Of a DNA stretch of 64,000 nt, positions 12,101 to 24,227 are shown one piece after another. The notes beneath the pieces were generated by a model. That model ran no database searches. It saw only the letters and a list, made by a program, of their open reading frames with translations, and was not told the origin of the DNA. A program made the translations under genes and the position numbers. Numbering within the stretch: the first letter of the stretch is position 1; each line of letters starts with the position of its first letter. Location of the stretch: NCBI RefSeq assembly GCF_040802235.1, contig NC_133164.1:91194302-91258301 (forward strand). Reading direction: 5' to 3'. The stretch is from Manis javanica. Taxonomy: Eukaryota > Chordata > Mammalia > Pholidota > Manidae.

Positions 12101-13592
12101 AGAACAGAGCCATATGTCAGTGGAATAGAATAGAGAGCACAAATATAAACACAGATATATTGTCAATTAATATATCATAAAGGAGCCATGCATATACAGT
12201 GGGGAAAAGTCAGATCTTCAATAACTGGTGTTGGGAAAATGAAGCAGCTACATGCAAGACAATAAAACTGGATTATTGTCTAACTTCATACAAAAATGTA
12301 AACTTGAAATGGATCAAAGACCTGAATGGAAGTCATGACACCATAAAACTCATAGAAGAAAACATAGGCAAAAATCTCATGAACATAAGTATGAGCAATT
12401 TTTTTCCTGGACACATTTCCTCATCAAGTGAAACAAAAAATGAGCAAGTGGAACTACATCAAACTAAAGGGCTTTAGTACAGCAAAGGATGCAATCAGCA
12501 GAAGAAAAATGCAACCTACAGTATGGGAGAATATATTTAAACTATTTATCTGATAAGGGTTTAACATACAAAATATATAAAGAACTCATAAAACTCAACA
12601 CCAAAAAACCTAAGTAACCCAATTAAAAATGGGCAGAGGTCCTGAACGAACATTTCTTCAAAGAAGAAATATGGAGGGCCAACAGACACATGAAAAAATG
12701 TCCTACATTGCTAATAATTAGGGAAATGCAAATCAAAACTATAAGGCGATATCACCTCACACCAGTCAGAATGGCCACTATCCAAAAAACAAGAAATAAC
12801 AAGCATTGGTGAGGATGTGGAGAAAAGGGAATGCTCCTACTGTTGGTGGGAATGTAAATTGGTACAACCACTGTGGAAATCAGTATGGATGTTCCTCAAA
12901 AAACCAAAAATAGAAATATCATATGACCTAGTAATTCCACTTCTAGTAATTTACCCAAAGAAAACAAAATCCCTGATTCAAAAAAATAAACACACCCCTA
13001 TGATTTCTGCAGCATTATTTACAATAGCCAAGGTATGGAAGCAACCTAAGTGTCCATCAGTAGATGAACGGATAAAGAGAGGTGGTACATATACATGATA
13101 GAATATTACTCAGCCATAAAAAAGAAAGAAATCCTGCCATTTGTGACAGCATGGATGGACCTAGAGGGTATTATGCTAAGTGAAATAAGCCAGATAGAGA
13201 AAGACTAATACCATATGAATTCACTTATTTGTGGACTCTAAAAACAAAACAAAACAAAATGAACAGAACAGCAGGAACCTCACAAAAACTGAGAAGTGAT
13301 GGGTAGTTACCGTGTAGGTTTAGATATGTGTGTGTGTGTGTGAGGGGGATAAAGAGTCACAAAAATCTCAATCATACCATAAGTTGGTCATGGGGTTGGA
13401 AGTGCAGTATGGAGAATATAGCCAATGAATCTGTAATATCTTTCTATGTTTACAGATAGTAACTGTACTAGTTGGAGTGAGGATCTAATAAAGTATGTAA
13501 CTGTTGAATCACTGTGTTGTATACTTGAAACCAATATAATATTGTATATCAACTATACTTGAATAAAAAGCACTTAAAAAACAAAAAATATG
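8085..13592 (+). mobile_element. LINE-1 copy A, 5' truncated, decayed
   Basis: This is an L1 in sense orientation. It starts near the 5' UTR/ORF1 border (GGACACAGAAACCCAGACAA, GGAAGCAGAGGAATATG) and ends in an A-rich tail after TTGAATAAAAAGCAC. ORF1 remnants run about 8160-9000 and ORF2 remnants about 9430-13210. Recognisable ORF2 pieces are the endonuclease C-terminal part (near 9939-10211, FHPKATGYTFFSSAHG), the RT palm region (near 11142-11429, [16 protein letters not shown]), and the C-terminal part (near 12817-13098, [18 protein letters not shown]). Many stops and frameshifts break both frames, so it is dead. A (CA)n array sits between ORF1 and ORF2. Confidence 0.9.
9122..9174. repeat. 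(CA)n microsatellite inside L1 copy A
   Basis: About 26 uninterrupted AC/CA units follow TCAAGGGATA in the inter-ORF spacer of copy A. The other L1 copies have no dinucleotide array at the equivalent place (compare 30309 in D, where CAAGGGATACAAAAACAG continues without it). Confidence 0.95.
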
Positions 13593-13815
13593 TCAGTGCC
13601 TCCCTGACTAGAGACCTACTTGGAAGGGGGCTTTGTGGTAGCTATTTCAAAGCTCTGCTTTAGTCAGATAAAGAATTAGACTAGCATGAGACTTCTCAAA
13701 AGCAACATATAAAACAAGGCAATGATAAAGCAGAATTTTTAAACACAGGGAAATAAATTGTGTAGCAAAGATTTCCTTCCTCACTGTGTTCGTATTTTCC
13801 TTTAAATCCCTGGGC
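13593..13815. other. Short spacer between L1 copies A and B1
   Basis: About 220 nt with no recognisable gene or repeat lies between the tail of copy A and the 5' end of copy B1. Confidence 0.5.
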
Positions 13816-15009
13816 ACCTTGAAAGATGGTGGCTTGAGAGGTGATACAGAGATCTCCTCCTAAAACCACATATAATACAAAAATATAATACAACTAACTT
13901 GAAAGAGGAACAGGAAAGAGGGCTGCACCAGACTACATACACCTGGAGAAAAGAGTGGACCTCACAGAATAGGGTAACGCACCAAAGCTGTGACCTGGTG
14001 GCACCCAAGCCCTTCCCCAAGCCCATCTCACTGGCAGGAAGAATAGAAACAGAGCAGGGAGGGAATGGAGGCCTGTGGCTGCTGAACACCTAGCCCTAGA
14101 GATCTGCTCTGAGAGCATGAACCTACATTGCATGGTGCTCTGGTGACTAGTGTTGTTGGAAAGCTAAGACAGGCGGAATACCTGGAGAGATGGAGAATCC
14201 AGCTCATTGTGGAAAACAGGAATTCATTTCCGTTGAAGCTGGGCAGGCAGTCTGAAAGACTTCCTAACAGTGAGAGGGTTGCTAAAGGGGCAAGGATTGC
14301 ACAGAGCTTACTGCTCAGGAAAAAGGACAGGTAGATAAAATTGTTCAGGTGCACTCTGCCCATAAGGTTGGGAACTAAATGATCCTCAGGTGCTCCATCC
14401 TCCTGGATGGCTATGCAGCTCCAAGGCCCCCCACCATGATATGCAGCCTGCTGTGTCTTCCCCACACTGGCTAGCCATTACCTGGCTCGAAAACAAGCAG
14501 CCCCTGCCCTGGCATCAGGCCAGCCAGAGGGAAGCCCCACCTACAGCAGCTACAAACACAAACCACAGAGGCTTACATCTGTGTGTTTGTCCACTGGTTC
14601 AGGCAGTGCAGACAGGCATAACAGCTGGGAAACAGGAAACAGCTCTTTCCACCCCCAGGCAGCAGCACCATTCCCCTGTGACCGAAAATATTGCTCCAGG
14701 GGCTGAGCAGCTCCAGAGAGTAGAGCTTTTGGGCATTAGAGGGCACCAAATACAAATATGAAATGTCAAAGGAAACTGGTTCAAAACAAAATCTCAACAC
14801 CAGAGAAAGGACTGAGACTGAATTAATAAATCTTCCTGAAAGAGATTTTAAAACAAAAATCATAAACATGCCTATACTGTTCATATTTTTAAACAATGTG
14901 CATGTATTAAACTTGTTATTTTAAAAAAAAGAGATGGATTGGTGGGAGGATAAAGGGATGGATGAATGGATAAATATATGATTACACAGATAGAGTAAAT
15001 TGTTAATTG

Positions 15010-15755
15010 TAGAAAAAAATCATAAGCATGCTCATGGAGGTACAGGAAAATATTCAAGAACTCAGGAACGAATTAAGGATGGAGATCCAATCATTGAAGA
15101 GCACAAAGGCGGGTATTAAAAGCAGATTAGATATGGTGGGGGGATGATAAATGAAACAGAAACTGGGGAACAGGAATACAAAGAAGCTGAGGCACAGAGA
15201 GAAAAAAGGATCTCTAGGAATGAAAGAATACTGAGAGAACTGTGTGACCAATCCAAACAGAACAATATTCATATTATAGGGGTACCAGAAGAAGAAGAGA
15301 GAGAAAAAGGGATAGAAAGTGTCCTTGAGGAAATAATTTCTAAAAACTTCCCCAATGTGGGGAAGGAGATAGTCTGTCAGGCCATGGAGGTGCACAGATC
15401 TCCCAACACAAGGGACCCAAGGAGGACAACACCAAGACATATAATAATTAAAATGGCAAAGATCAAGGATAAGGACAGACTGTTAAGAGCAGCCAGAGAC
15501 AGAAATAAGATCACATACAAAGGAAAGCACATCAGGCTATCATCAGACTTCTCAGCAGAAACGTTACAGGCCAGAGGGAGTGGCCTGATGTATCTAATGC
15601 AATGAAGCAGAAGGGACTTGAACCAAGAATACTTTATCTGGCAAGATTACCATTTAAATTTGAAAGAGGGATTAAACAATTTCCAGATAAGCAAAAGCTG
15701 AGAGAATTTAGTTCCCACAAACCATCTCTACAGTCTATTTTGGAGGGACTGCTAT
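15010..15755 (+). pseudogene. L1 ORF1 remnant in copy B1
   Basis: A 153-codon open piece at 15144-15605 contains the coiled-coil end (KEAEAQREKRISRNERILRE), the start of the RRM-like domain (NNIHIIGVPEEEE) and the conserved C-terminal domain (TPRHIIIKMAKIKDKDRLLR, then FSAETLQAR). L1 ORF1p is a trimeric nucleic-acid chaperone of about 340 residues. The N-terminal half and the end are broken by stops. Confidence 0.85.
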
Positions 15756-15963
15756 AGATGGAAGTGCTCCTAAGGTTAAACAGCTGTCACCAGAGGTAAT
15801 AAAAAGGAATAGACAAAGAGTACAGAATATGATACCTAATATATAAAGAATGGAGGAGGAAAAAAGGGAGAGGAAAAAAAAGAACCTTTAGATTGTGTTT
15901 GTAATAGCATACTAAATGAGTTAAGTTAGACTCTTAGATAGTAAGAAGGTTACCCTTGCACAT

Positions 15964-16850
15964 TTGGTTACCACAAATCTAAAGCATGCAATAGCAATAA
16001 GTACATACCTATTGATAATCACCCTAAATGTAAATGATCTAAATGCACCAAGCAAAAGACATAGAGTCACTGAATGGATAAAAAAACAAGACCCAACTAT
16101 ATGCAGCCTACAAGAGACTCACTTCAAACTCAAACACATACACAGACTAAAAGTGAAGGGATGGAAAAAGATATTTCATGAAACTAATAGGGAGAAAAAA
16201 GCAGGTGTTGCAGTACTTGTAGCAGACAAAATAGACATTAAAAGTAAGAAAGTCACAAGAGACACAGATGGACATTACATAATGATAAAGGGGTCCATCC
16301 TGCAAGAGGATACAACCATATAAATATCTATGCACCCAACACAGGAGCACCTACATATGTGAAACAAATACTAACAGAATTAAAAGGGAAATAGAATGCA
16401 ATGCATTCATTTTAGGAGATTTCAACACTCCACTCACTCCAAAGAACAGATCAAGCAGACAGAAAATAAGGAGAGAGAGGCACTGAAGAACACATTAGAA
16501 GAGATGGACCTAACAGATGTCTACAGAACATTCCACCCAAAAGCAGCAGGATGCACATTCTTCTCAAGTGCACATGGAACATTTTCAAGAATAGATCATA
16601 TACTAGGCCACAAAAAGTGCCTTAGTAAATTCAAAAAGATTGAAATTGTACCAACCACCTTCTCAGACCACAAGGCTATGAAACTAGAAATAAATTATGC
16701 AAAGAAAATGAAAAAGCCTACAAACACACACAGGATTGACAACATGGTCCTAAATAACCAATGGATCAATGACCAAATAAAAACAGAAATCAAGATATAT
16801 ATGGAGACAGACTACACCAATAACTCAACAGCACAAAATCTGTGAAATGC
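15964..16850 (+). pseudogene. L1 ORF2 endonuclease region in copy B1
   Basis: Two open pieces cover the APE-like endonuclease domain of L1 ORF2p. The first (15964-16323) has ITLNVNDLNAPSKRHRVTEW and the catalytic-site motif LQETHF. The second (16396-16845) has SRIDHILGHK and FSDHKAMKLEI. They are separated by a frameshift near 16330-16395. The domain would normally nick target DNA. The RT domain that should follow has been lost. Confidence 0.85.
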
Positions 16851-18438
16851 AGCGAAGGCGGTGCTAAGAGGGAAGTATATTGCACTACAGGCCTCCTCAG
16901 GAAATAAGAACAATCCCATATGAACAGTCTAAACACAATTAATGAAACTAGAAAAAGAAGAACAAATCAAGTGGAACAGGACAGAGTCCAGATACTAACC
17001 CAAACATATACGGTCAATTAATATACAATAAGGAGCCATAGATATACAATGGGGAAATGACAGCCTCTTCAACAGCTGGTGTTTGCAAAACTGGACATCT
17101 GCATGTAAGAGAATTAAATTGGATCATTGTCTAACCTCATACACAAAAATGAATTCAAAATGGATCAAAGACCCGAGTGTAAGTTATGAAACCATAAAAC
17201 TCTTAGGAAAAAACAAAGGCAACAATCTCTTGGACATAAACATGAGCAACTCCTTCATGAACATATCTCTGCGGGCAAGGGAAACAAAAGCAAAAACGAA
17301 CAAGTGGGACTATATCAAGCTAAAAAGCTTCTGTACAGCAAATGACACCATGAATAGAACAAAAAGGCATCCTACAGTATGGGAGAATATATTCATAAAT
17401 GACAGATCTGATAAAGGGTTGACATCCAAAATATATAAAGAGCTCACGCACCTCAACAAACAAAAAGCAAATAATCCAGTTAAAAAATGGGCACAGGGTA
17501 TGAACAAACACTTCTCCAAAGAAATTCAGATGGCCAACAGACACATGAAAAGATGCTCCACATCACTAATCATCAGAGAAATGCAAAGTAAAACCGCAAT
17601 GAGATTCACCTCACACCAGTAAGGATGGCCACCATCCAAAAGACAAACAACAACAAATGTTGGTGAGGATGTGGAGAAAGGGGAACCCTCCTACACTGCT
17701 AGTGGGAATGTAAATTAGTTCACCCATTGTGGAAAGCAGTATGGAGGTTCCTTAAAAAAACTCAAAATAGAAATATCATTTGATCCAGGAATCCCACTCC
17801 TTGGAATTTACCCTAAGAATGAAGGAGCCCAGTTTGAAAAAGACATATGCACCCCTATGTTTATTGCAGCGCTATTCACAATAGCCAAGAAATGGAAGCA
17901 ACCTAAGTGTCCATCAGTAGATGAATGGATAAAGAAGCTGTGGTACATATACACAATGGAATATTATTCAGGGATAAGAAGAAAACAAATCCTACCATTT
18001 GCAACAACATGGATGGAGCTAGAGGGTATTATGCTCAGTGAAATAAGCCAAGTGGAAAAAGACAAGTATCAAATGATTCCACTCATCTGTGGAGTATAAG
18101 AACAAAGAAAAAAACTGCAGGAACAAAACAGCAGCAGACTCACAGAACCCAAGAATGGACTAACAGTTACCAAAGGGAAAGGGACTGGGGAGGATGGGTG
18201 TGAAGGGAGGGATAAGGGGGAAAAAAGGGGCAATACTATTACCAGACATAATATGGGGGGGGGCACAGGGAGGGCTCTACAACACAGAGAAAACAAGTAG
18301 TGAATCTATAGCATCTTAGAACACTGATGGACAGAGACTAATGGGGTATGTGGGTGGGGGGAGCTTGATGATGGGGAGAGTTCAGCAAACATAATGTTGC
18401 TTATGTAATTGTAGATTAATGATACCAAAAAAAAAGGG

Positions 18439-19352
<914 letters not shown>

Positions 19353-19648
19353 AAATATGTATTTTGTGTATTCTATGGAGTGATATATCCAGATTTATTG
19401 GGTATTTATCATTGTGTCCTTTCCTTGGTTTCTGCCTCCTGAAGTTCAGCTATATGTGCTTCTAAAAGAGTATGAAAACCAAGGGCAACATGATGTCCCT
19501 TGAATTTAATTCTAAAATCAAATCTCAGAGATTCACAGAAAGTAAAATAAGGTTTTTTTTTTTACAAGTCCTGCCTGCATAGAGGCAACATGAAAATGTC
19601 TTTTCAGGTATTTCCTTCATGTTCTTTACAGAAAAAGGAGAAGCTCGC
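19353..19648. other. Spacer between L1 units B2 and C
   Basis: About 300 nt of AT-rich sequence with no recognised gene or repeat. Confidence 0.4.
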
Positions 19649-22600
19649 TTTTTTTTTCATTAATGTATCATTGATATACACTTTTATGAAGGTTTCACAT
19701 GAAAAACAATGTGGTTACTACATTCACCCATATCAAGTCCCCGCCACATCCCACTGCAGTCACTGTCCATCAGTATAGTAAGATGCCACAGAGTCACTAC
19801 TTGTCTTCTCTGTGCTACTACACTGTCTTTCTCATGATCCCCCCCCCACACCATGTGTACTAATCATAATGCCCCTCAATCCCCTTCTTCCTCCCTTCTC
19901 ATCCACTCTCTCAAACCTTTTCCCTTTGATAACTGCTAGTCCCTACTTGGAGTCTGTGAGTCCGCTGCTGTGTTGTTCCTTCAGTTTTGCTTCATTGTTG
20001 TGCTCCACAAATGAGTGAAATAATTTGGTACTTTTGTTTCTCTGCCTGGCTTATTTCACTGAGCAAAATACCCTCGAACTCCATCCATGTTGTTGCAAAT
20101 GGTAGGATTTTTTATGGCTGAGTAATATTCCACTGTGTATATGTACCACATCTTCTTTATTAATAGACATTTAGGTGGTTTCCATATCTTGGCTATTGTA
20201 AATAGTGCTGCGATAAACATAGGGGTGCATATGTCTTTTTGAATCTGAGAACTTGTTTTCTTTGGGTAAATTCCTAGGAGTGGAAGTCCTGGGTCAAATG
20301 GTATTTCTATTTTGAGTTTTTTCAGGAACCTCCATACTGCTTTCCACAATGGTTGAACTAGCTTACATTCCCAGCAGCAGTGTAGGAGAGCTCACCATTC
20401 TCTGCATCCTTGCCAGCATTTGTAGTTTCCTGTCTTTTGGATGCTGCCATCTTAATAAGAGTGAGGTGATATCTCATTGTGGTTTTAATTTGCATTTTCC
20501 TGATGATTAGCAATGTGGAGCATCTTTTCATGTGCCTGTGGGCTATCTGAAGTTCTTCTTTGAAGAAGTATCTATACAGATCCTCAGCCCATAATTTAAC
20601 TGGATTATTTGCTTTTTGGGTATTGACACATGTGAGCTCTTTATATATTTTGGATGTGAACCCTTTGTTGGATATGTCCCTTATGAATATATTCTCCCAT
20701 ACTGTAGGATGTCTTTTTGTTCTACTGATGGTGTCCTTTGCTGGTGTCCTTGCTCTACTGAAGCTTTTTAGTGTGATGTAGTTCCACTTGTTCATTTTTG
20801 CTTTTGTTTCCCTTGCTTGAGGACATGTGTTCAGAAAAAAGTTGTTCATGTTTATATTCAAGAGATTTGTGCCTATGTTTTCTTCTAAGAGTTTTATGGT
20901 TTCATGACTTTTATTCAGATCTTTGATCCATTTTGAGTTTACTTTTGTGTATGGGGTTACATAATACTCCAGTTTCATTCTCTCACATGTAGCTGTCCAG
21001 TTTTGCCAACACCAACTGTTGACAAGGCTGTCATTTCCCCCATTGTATATCCATGGCTCTGTTATCATATATTAATTGACCATAAATTCTTGGATTTTTA
21101 TCTGGGCTCCCTATTCTGTTCCATTGATCTATGGGTCTGTTCTTGTGCCAGTACCAACTTGTCTTGATTGCTGTGACTTTGTAGTAGAACTTGAAGTTGG
21201 GAAGCATAATCCTCTCAGTTTTATTCTACCTTCTCAGGATTGCTTTGGCTATTCGGGGTCTTTTGTGATTGTACATAAATTTTAGAACTATTTGTTCTCA
21301 TTTGTTGAAGAATGCTATTGGTATTTTGAAGGGATTGCATGAAATCTCTAGATTGCTTTAGGCAGGATGGCCATTTTGATAATATTAGTTCTTTGTACCC
21401 ATGAGCATAGGATATATGTCCTTTTACTGGTGTCTTCTTTAATTTCTTTCATGAGTGTCTTGTAGTTTTCGGGGTATAGGTCTTACACCTCCTTGGTTAA
21501 GTTGATTTCTAGGTATTTTATTCTCGTTGAGACAATTGTAAATGGAATTGTTCTCCTGATTTCTCTTTCTGCTAGTTCATCATTAGTATATAGGAATGCA
21601 ACAGATTTCTGTGTATTTGCTTTGTATCCTGCAAGTTTGCTGAATTCATATATTAGTTCTAGTAGTTTTGTAGTGGATTCTTTAGGGTTTTTTAAGTACA
21701 ATATCATGACATCTGCAAACAGTGACAGTTTAACTACTTCCTTACCAATCTGGGTGCCTTTTATCTCTTTGTGTTGTCTGATTGCCTTGATGAGAACCTC
21801 TGGTAGTATGTTGAGTAAAAGTGGGAAGGTGGGCATCCTTGTCTTCTTCCTGATCTTAGAGGAAAAGCTTTCAGCTTTTCGCTGCTAAGTATGATGTTGG
21901 CTGTGGGTTTGTCGTATGTGGCCTTTATTATGTTGAGGTACTTGCCCTCTATACCCATTTTATTGAGAGTTTTTGTCATGAATGAATGTTGAATTTTGTC
22001 AAATGCTTTTTTGGCATCTATGGGGATGATCATGTGATTTTTGTCCTTCTTTTTGTTGATGTGGTGGATGATGTTGATGGATTTTCAAATATTGTACCAT
22101 CCTTGCATCCCTGGAATAAATCCTACTTGATCATGATGGATGATGTTTTTGAGGTATTTTTTAATTCAGTTTGCTAATATTTTGTTGAGTATTTTTGCAT
22201 CTATGTTCTTCAGGGATATTGGTCTGTAATTTTCTTATTTTGTGGTGTCTTTGGTTTTGGTGTTAGAGTGATGCTGGCTTGATAGGATGAGTTTGGAAGT
22301 ATTCTCTCCTCTTCTACTTTTTGGAAAACTTTAAAGAGGATGGGTATTAGGTCTTCTCTAAATGTTTCATAAAAATCAGCAGTGTAGCCATGTGGTCTGG
22401 AGATTTTGTTCTTTGGTAATTTTTTATTACTGATTCAATTTTGCTGCTGGTAATTGTTCTGTTCAGATTTTCTGTTTCTTCCTGGGTCAGTCTTGGAAGG
22501 TTGTATTTTTCTAGAAAGTTGTTCATTTCTTTTAGGTTGTCCAATTTGTTGTCACATAGTTTTTCATAGTACTCACTATTAATTCTTTGTATTTCCATGT

Positions 22601-24227
22601 TGTCCATACTGATTTTTCCTTTTTCCTCTCTGATTCTGTTTATGTGTGTACACTCTTTTTTTTTTTTTCATGGTAAACCTGGCTAGGGGTTTATCTATTT
22701 TGTTTATTTTCTCAGAGAATAAGCTCCTGGTTTAATTAATTCTGTTGTTTTATTCTTCTCAATTTTATTTATTTCTTCTCTGACCTTTATTATGTCCCTC
22801 CTTCTACTGACTTTGTGCCGCATTTGTTCTTCTTTTTCTTGTTTCATTAACTGTGAGTTTAAACTGTTCATTGGGGATTGTTGTTCTTTCTTGAGGTAAG
22901 ACTGTAGTGCAATATACTTTCTCTTAGAACTGTCTTACTGACTCCCACAGGTTTTGGGATGTTGAGTTATTGTTGTTTGTCTCCATATATTGCTTGATCT
23001 CTGTTTTTATTTGGTCACTGATCCATCTATTATTTGGGAGCATGTTGTTCCGGCTCCATGTGTTTCTGGGCTTTTTCGTTTTCTCTGAGTAATTTCCTTC
23101 TAGTTTCATACCTTTGTGGTCTGAGAAGTTGGTTGGTACAATTTCAATCTTTTTAAATTTACTGTGGCTCTTTTTGTGGCCTAGTATGTGATCTGTTCTG
23201 GAAATTGTTCCATGTACATGAGAAGAATGTGTATTCTACTGCTTTTGGGTGGAGTGTTCTGTAGATGTCTGTTAGGTTCATCTGTTTTAATGTTTTGTTC
23301 AGTGCCTCTGCTCCTTATTTATCTTCTATCTGATTGATCTGTCCTTTGGAGTGAGAGGTATGTTGAAGTCTCCTAAAATCAATGCATTGTATTCTATTTC
23401 CCCCTTTAATTCTGTTAGTATTTGTTTAACATATGTAGGTGCTCCTATATTGGGTACATAGATATTTATAATGGTTGTATTCTCTTGTTTGAATGACTGC
23501 TTTATCATTATATAGTGGCCTTCTTTGTCTCTTGTTACCTTCATTGTTTTGAAATCTATTTTGTCTCATATAAGTACTGCTACTCCTGCTTTTTTCTCCC
23601 TATTAGTTGTATGAAATATCAATTTCCTTCCCTTTACTTTTAGTCTGTGTATGTCTTTGGGTTTGAAATGAGTTTCTTGTAGGCAGCATATAAATGGTTG
23701 TTGCCTTTTTATCCATTCTGTAACTCTCTGTCTTTTGATTGGTGTATTCAGTCCATTTACAGTTAGGGTGATTTTCGATAGGTATGTACTTATTGTCATT
23801 GCAGGCTACAATTCGTGGTTACCAAAGGTTCAAGGGTAACTTCTTTACTATCTAATGGTGTAATTTAACTTACATATTATGCTATTACAAGCACAATCTA
23901 AATGTTCTTTTTTTTTTCTTCCCCTTCTTTTTCTTCCTCCTCTAATTTTTATGTTAAGTGTCATATTCTGTATTCTTTGTGCATCCCTTGACTGAGTTTT
24001 TGGGTAGCTGATATAATTTTGTATTTGCTTAGTAATTAATTGGTCTACTTCCTTTATTGTGCTTTTATTTTCTCTTTGTGGGCTGCTCTTCTTCACCAGG
24101 TGTAGATAATTTATTCTGCAGTCTTCATGTAGTTTTCAGGGTTAGTTTTATTTGGTTTATTTGCTGCCTTGATGTGTGAGTGGAAGGACGTTTCTGCTTT
24201 GCTTTCTGACTCTGCCACCTTTTTTTC
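19649..24227 (-). mobile_element. LINE-1 copy C, antisense, ORF1 missing
   Basis: On the - strand the element begins near 24227 with a genuine L1 5' end (AAAAAAAGGTGGCAGAG, comparable with the start of D at 28284). It keeps about 155 nt of 5' UTR, then at about 24070 jumps to the inter-ORF spacer, so ORF1 (about 1.8 kb relative to D) is absent. ORF2 runs about 23800 down to 20050, and the 3' UTR and T-run (A tail) end at 19649. ORF2 is broken by stops, for example TGA (23568-23566) and TAG (21350-21348), and the RT catalytic motif reads FADV (21719-21708) instead of FADD. The central about 2 kb is nearly identical to D in inverted orientation. Confidence 0.9.
20056..23799 (-). pseudogene. L1 ORF2 pseudogene of copy C
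   Basis: Readable pieces from the 5' end of ORF2 are the endonuclease start with CCLQETHFKPKD (23799-23566), the rest of the endonuclease (23544-23326 and 23109-22924), the linker (22607-22347), the RT palm with [13 protein letters not shown] (22033-21761) and [12 protein letters not shown] (21836-21483), and the C-terminal region (21068-20358 and 20349-20056). The D-to-V change in the FADD box removes a metal-binding aspartate. Several stops and frameshifts are shared exactly with copy D. Confidence 0.85.

Larger units (their letters stand above)
13816..18438 (+). mobile_element. LINE-1 copy B1, with 5' end, ORF2 internally deleted
   Basis: The element begins with an L1 5' UTR start (GAAAGATGGTGGCTTGAGAG), has ORF1 about 15010-15755 and ORF2 from about 15990, and ends in AATGATACC followed by an A-run. 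ORF2 is interrupted at about 16967. The sequence jumps from AAAAAGAAGAACAAAT, which is upstream of the RT domain, to AGTGGAACAGGACAGAG, which is downstream of it, so roughly 1.7 kb including the whole RT palm is missing compared with copy D (31462 to 33167). The C-terminal part (17083-18100) is still readable. It cannot encode reverse transcriptase. Confidence 0.9.

Noticed and set aside
20560-20781. Hydrophobic frames antisense to L1 ORF2 (also 17310-17544 and 63098-63335)
   Set aside because: The same antisense peptide appears opposite every L1 ORF2 C-terminal region, so it is a shadow of ORF2.
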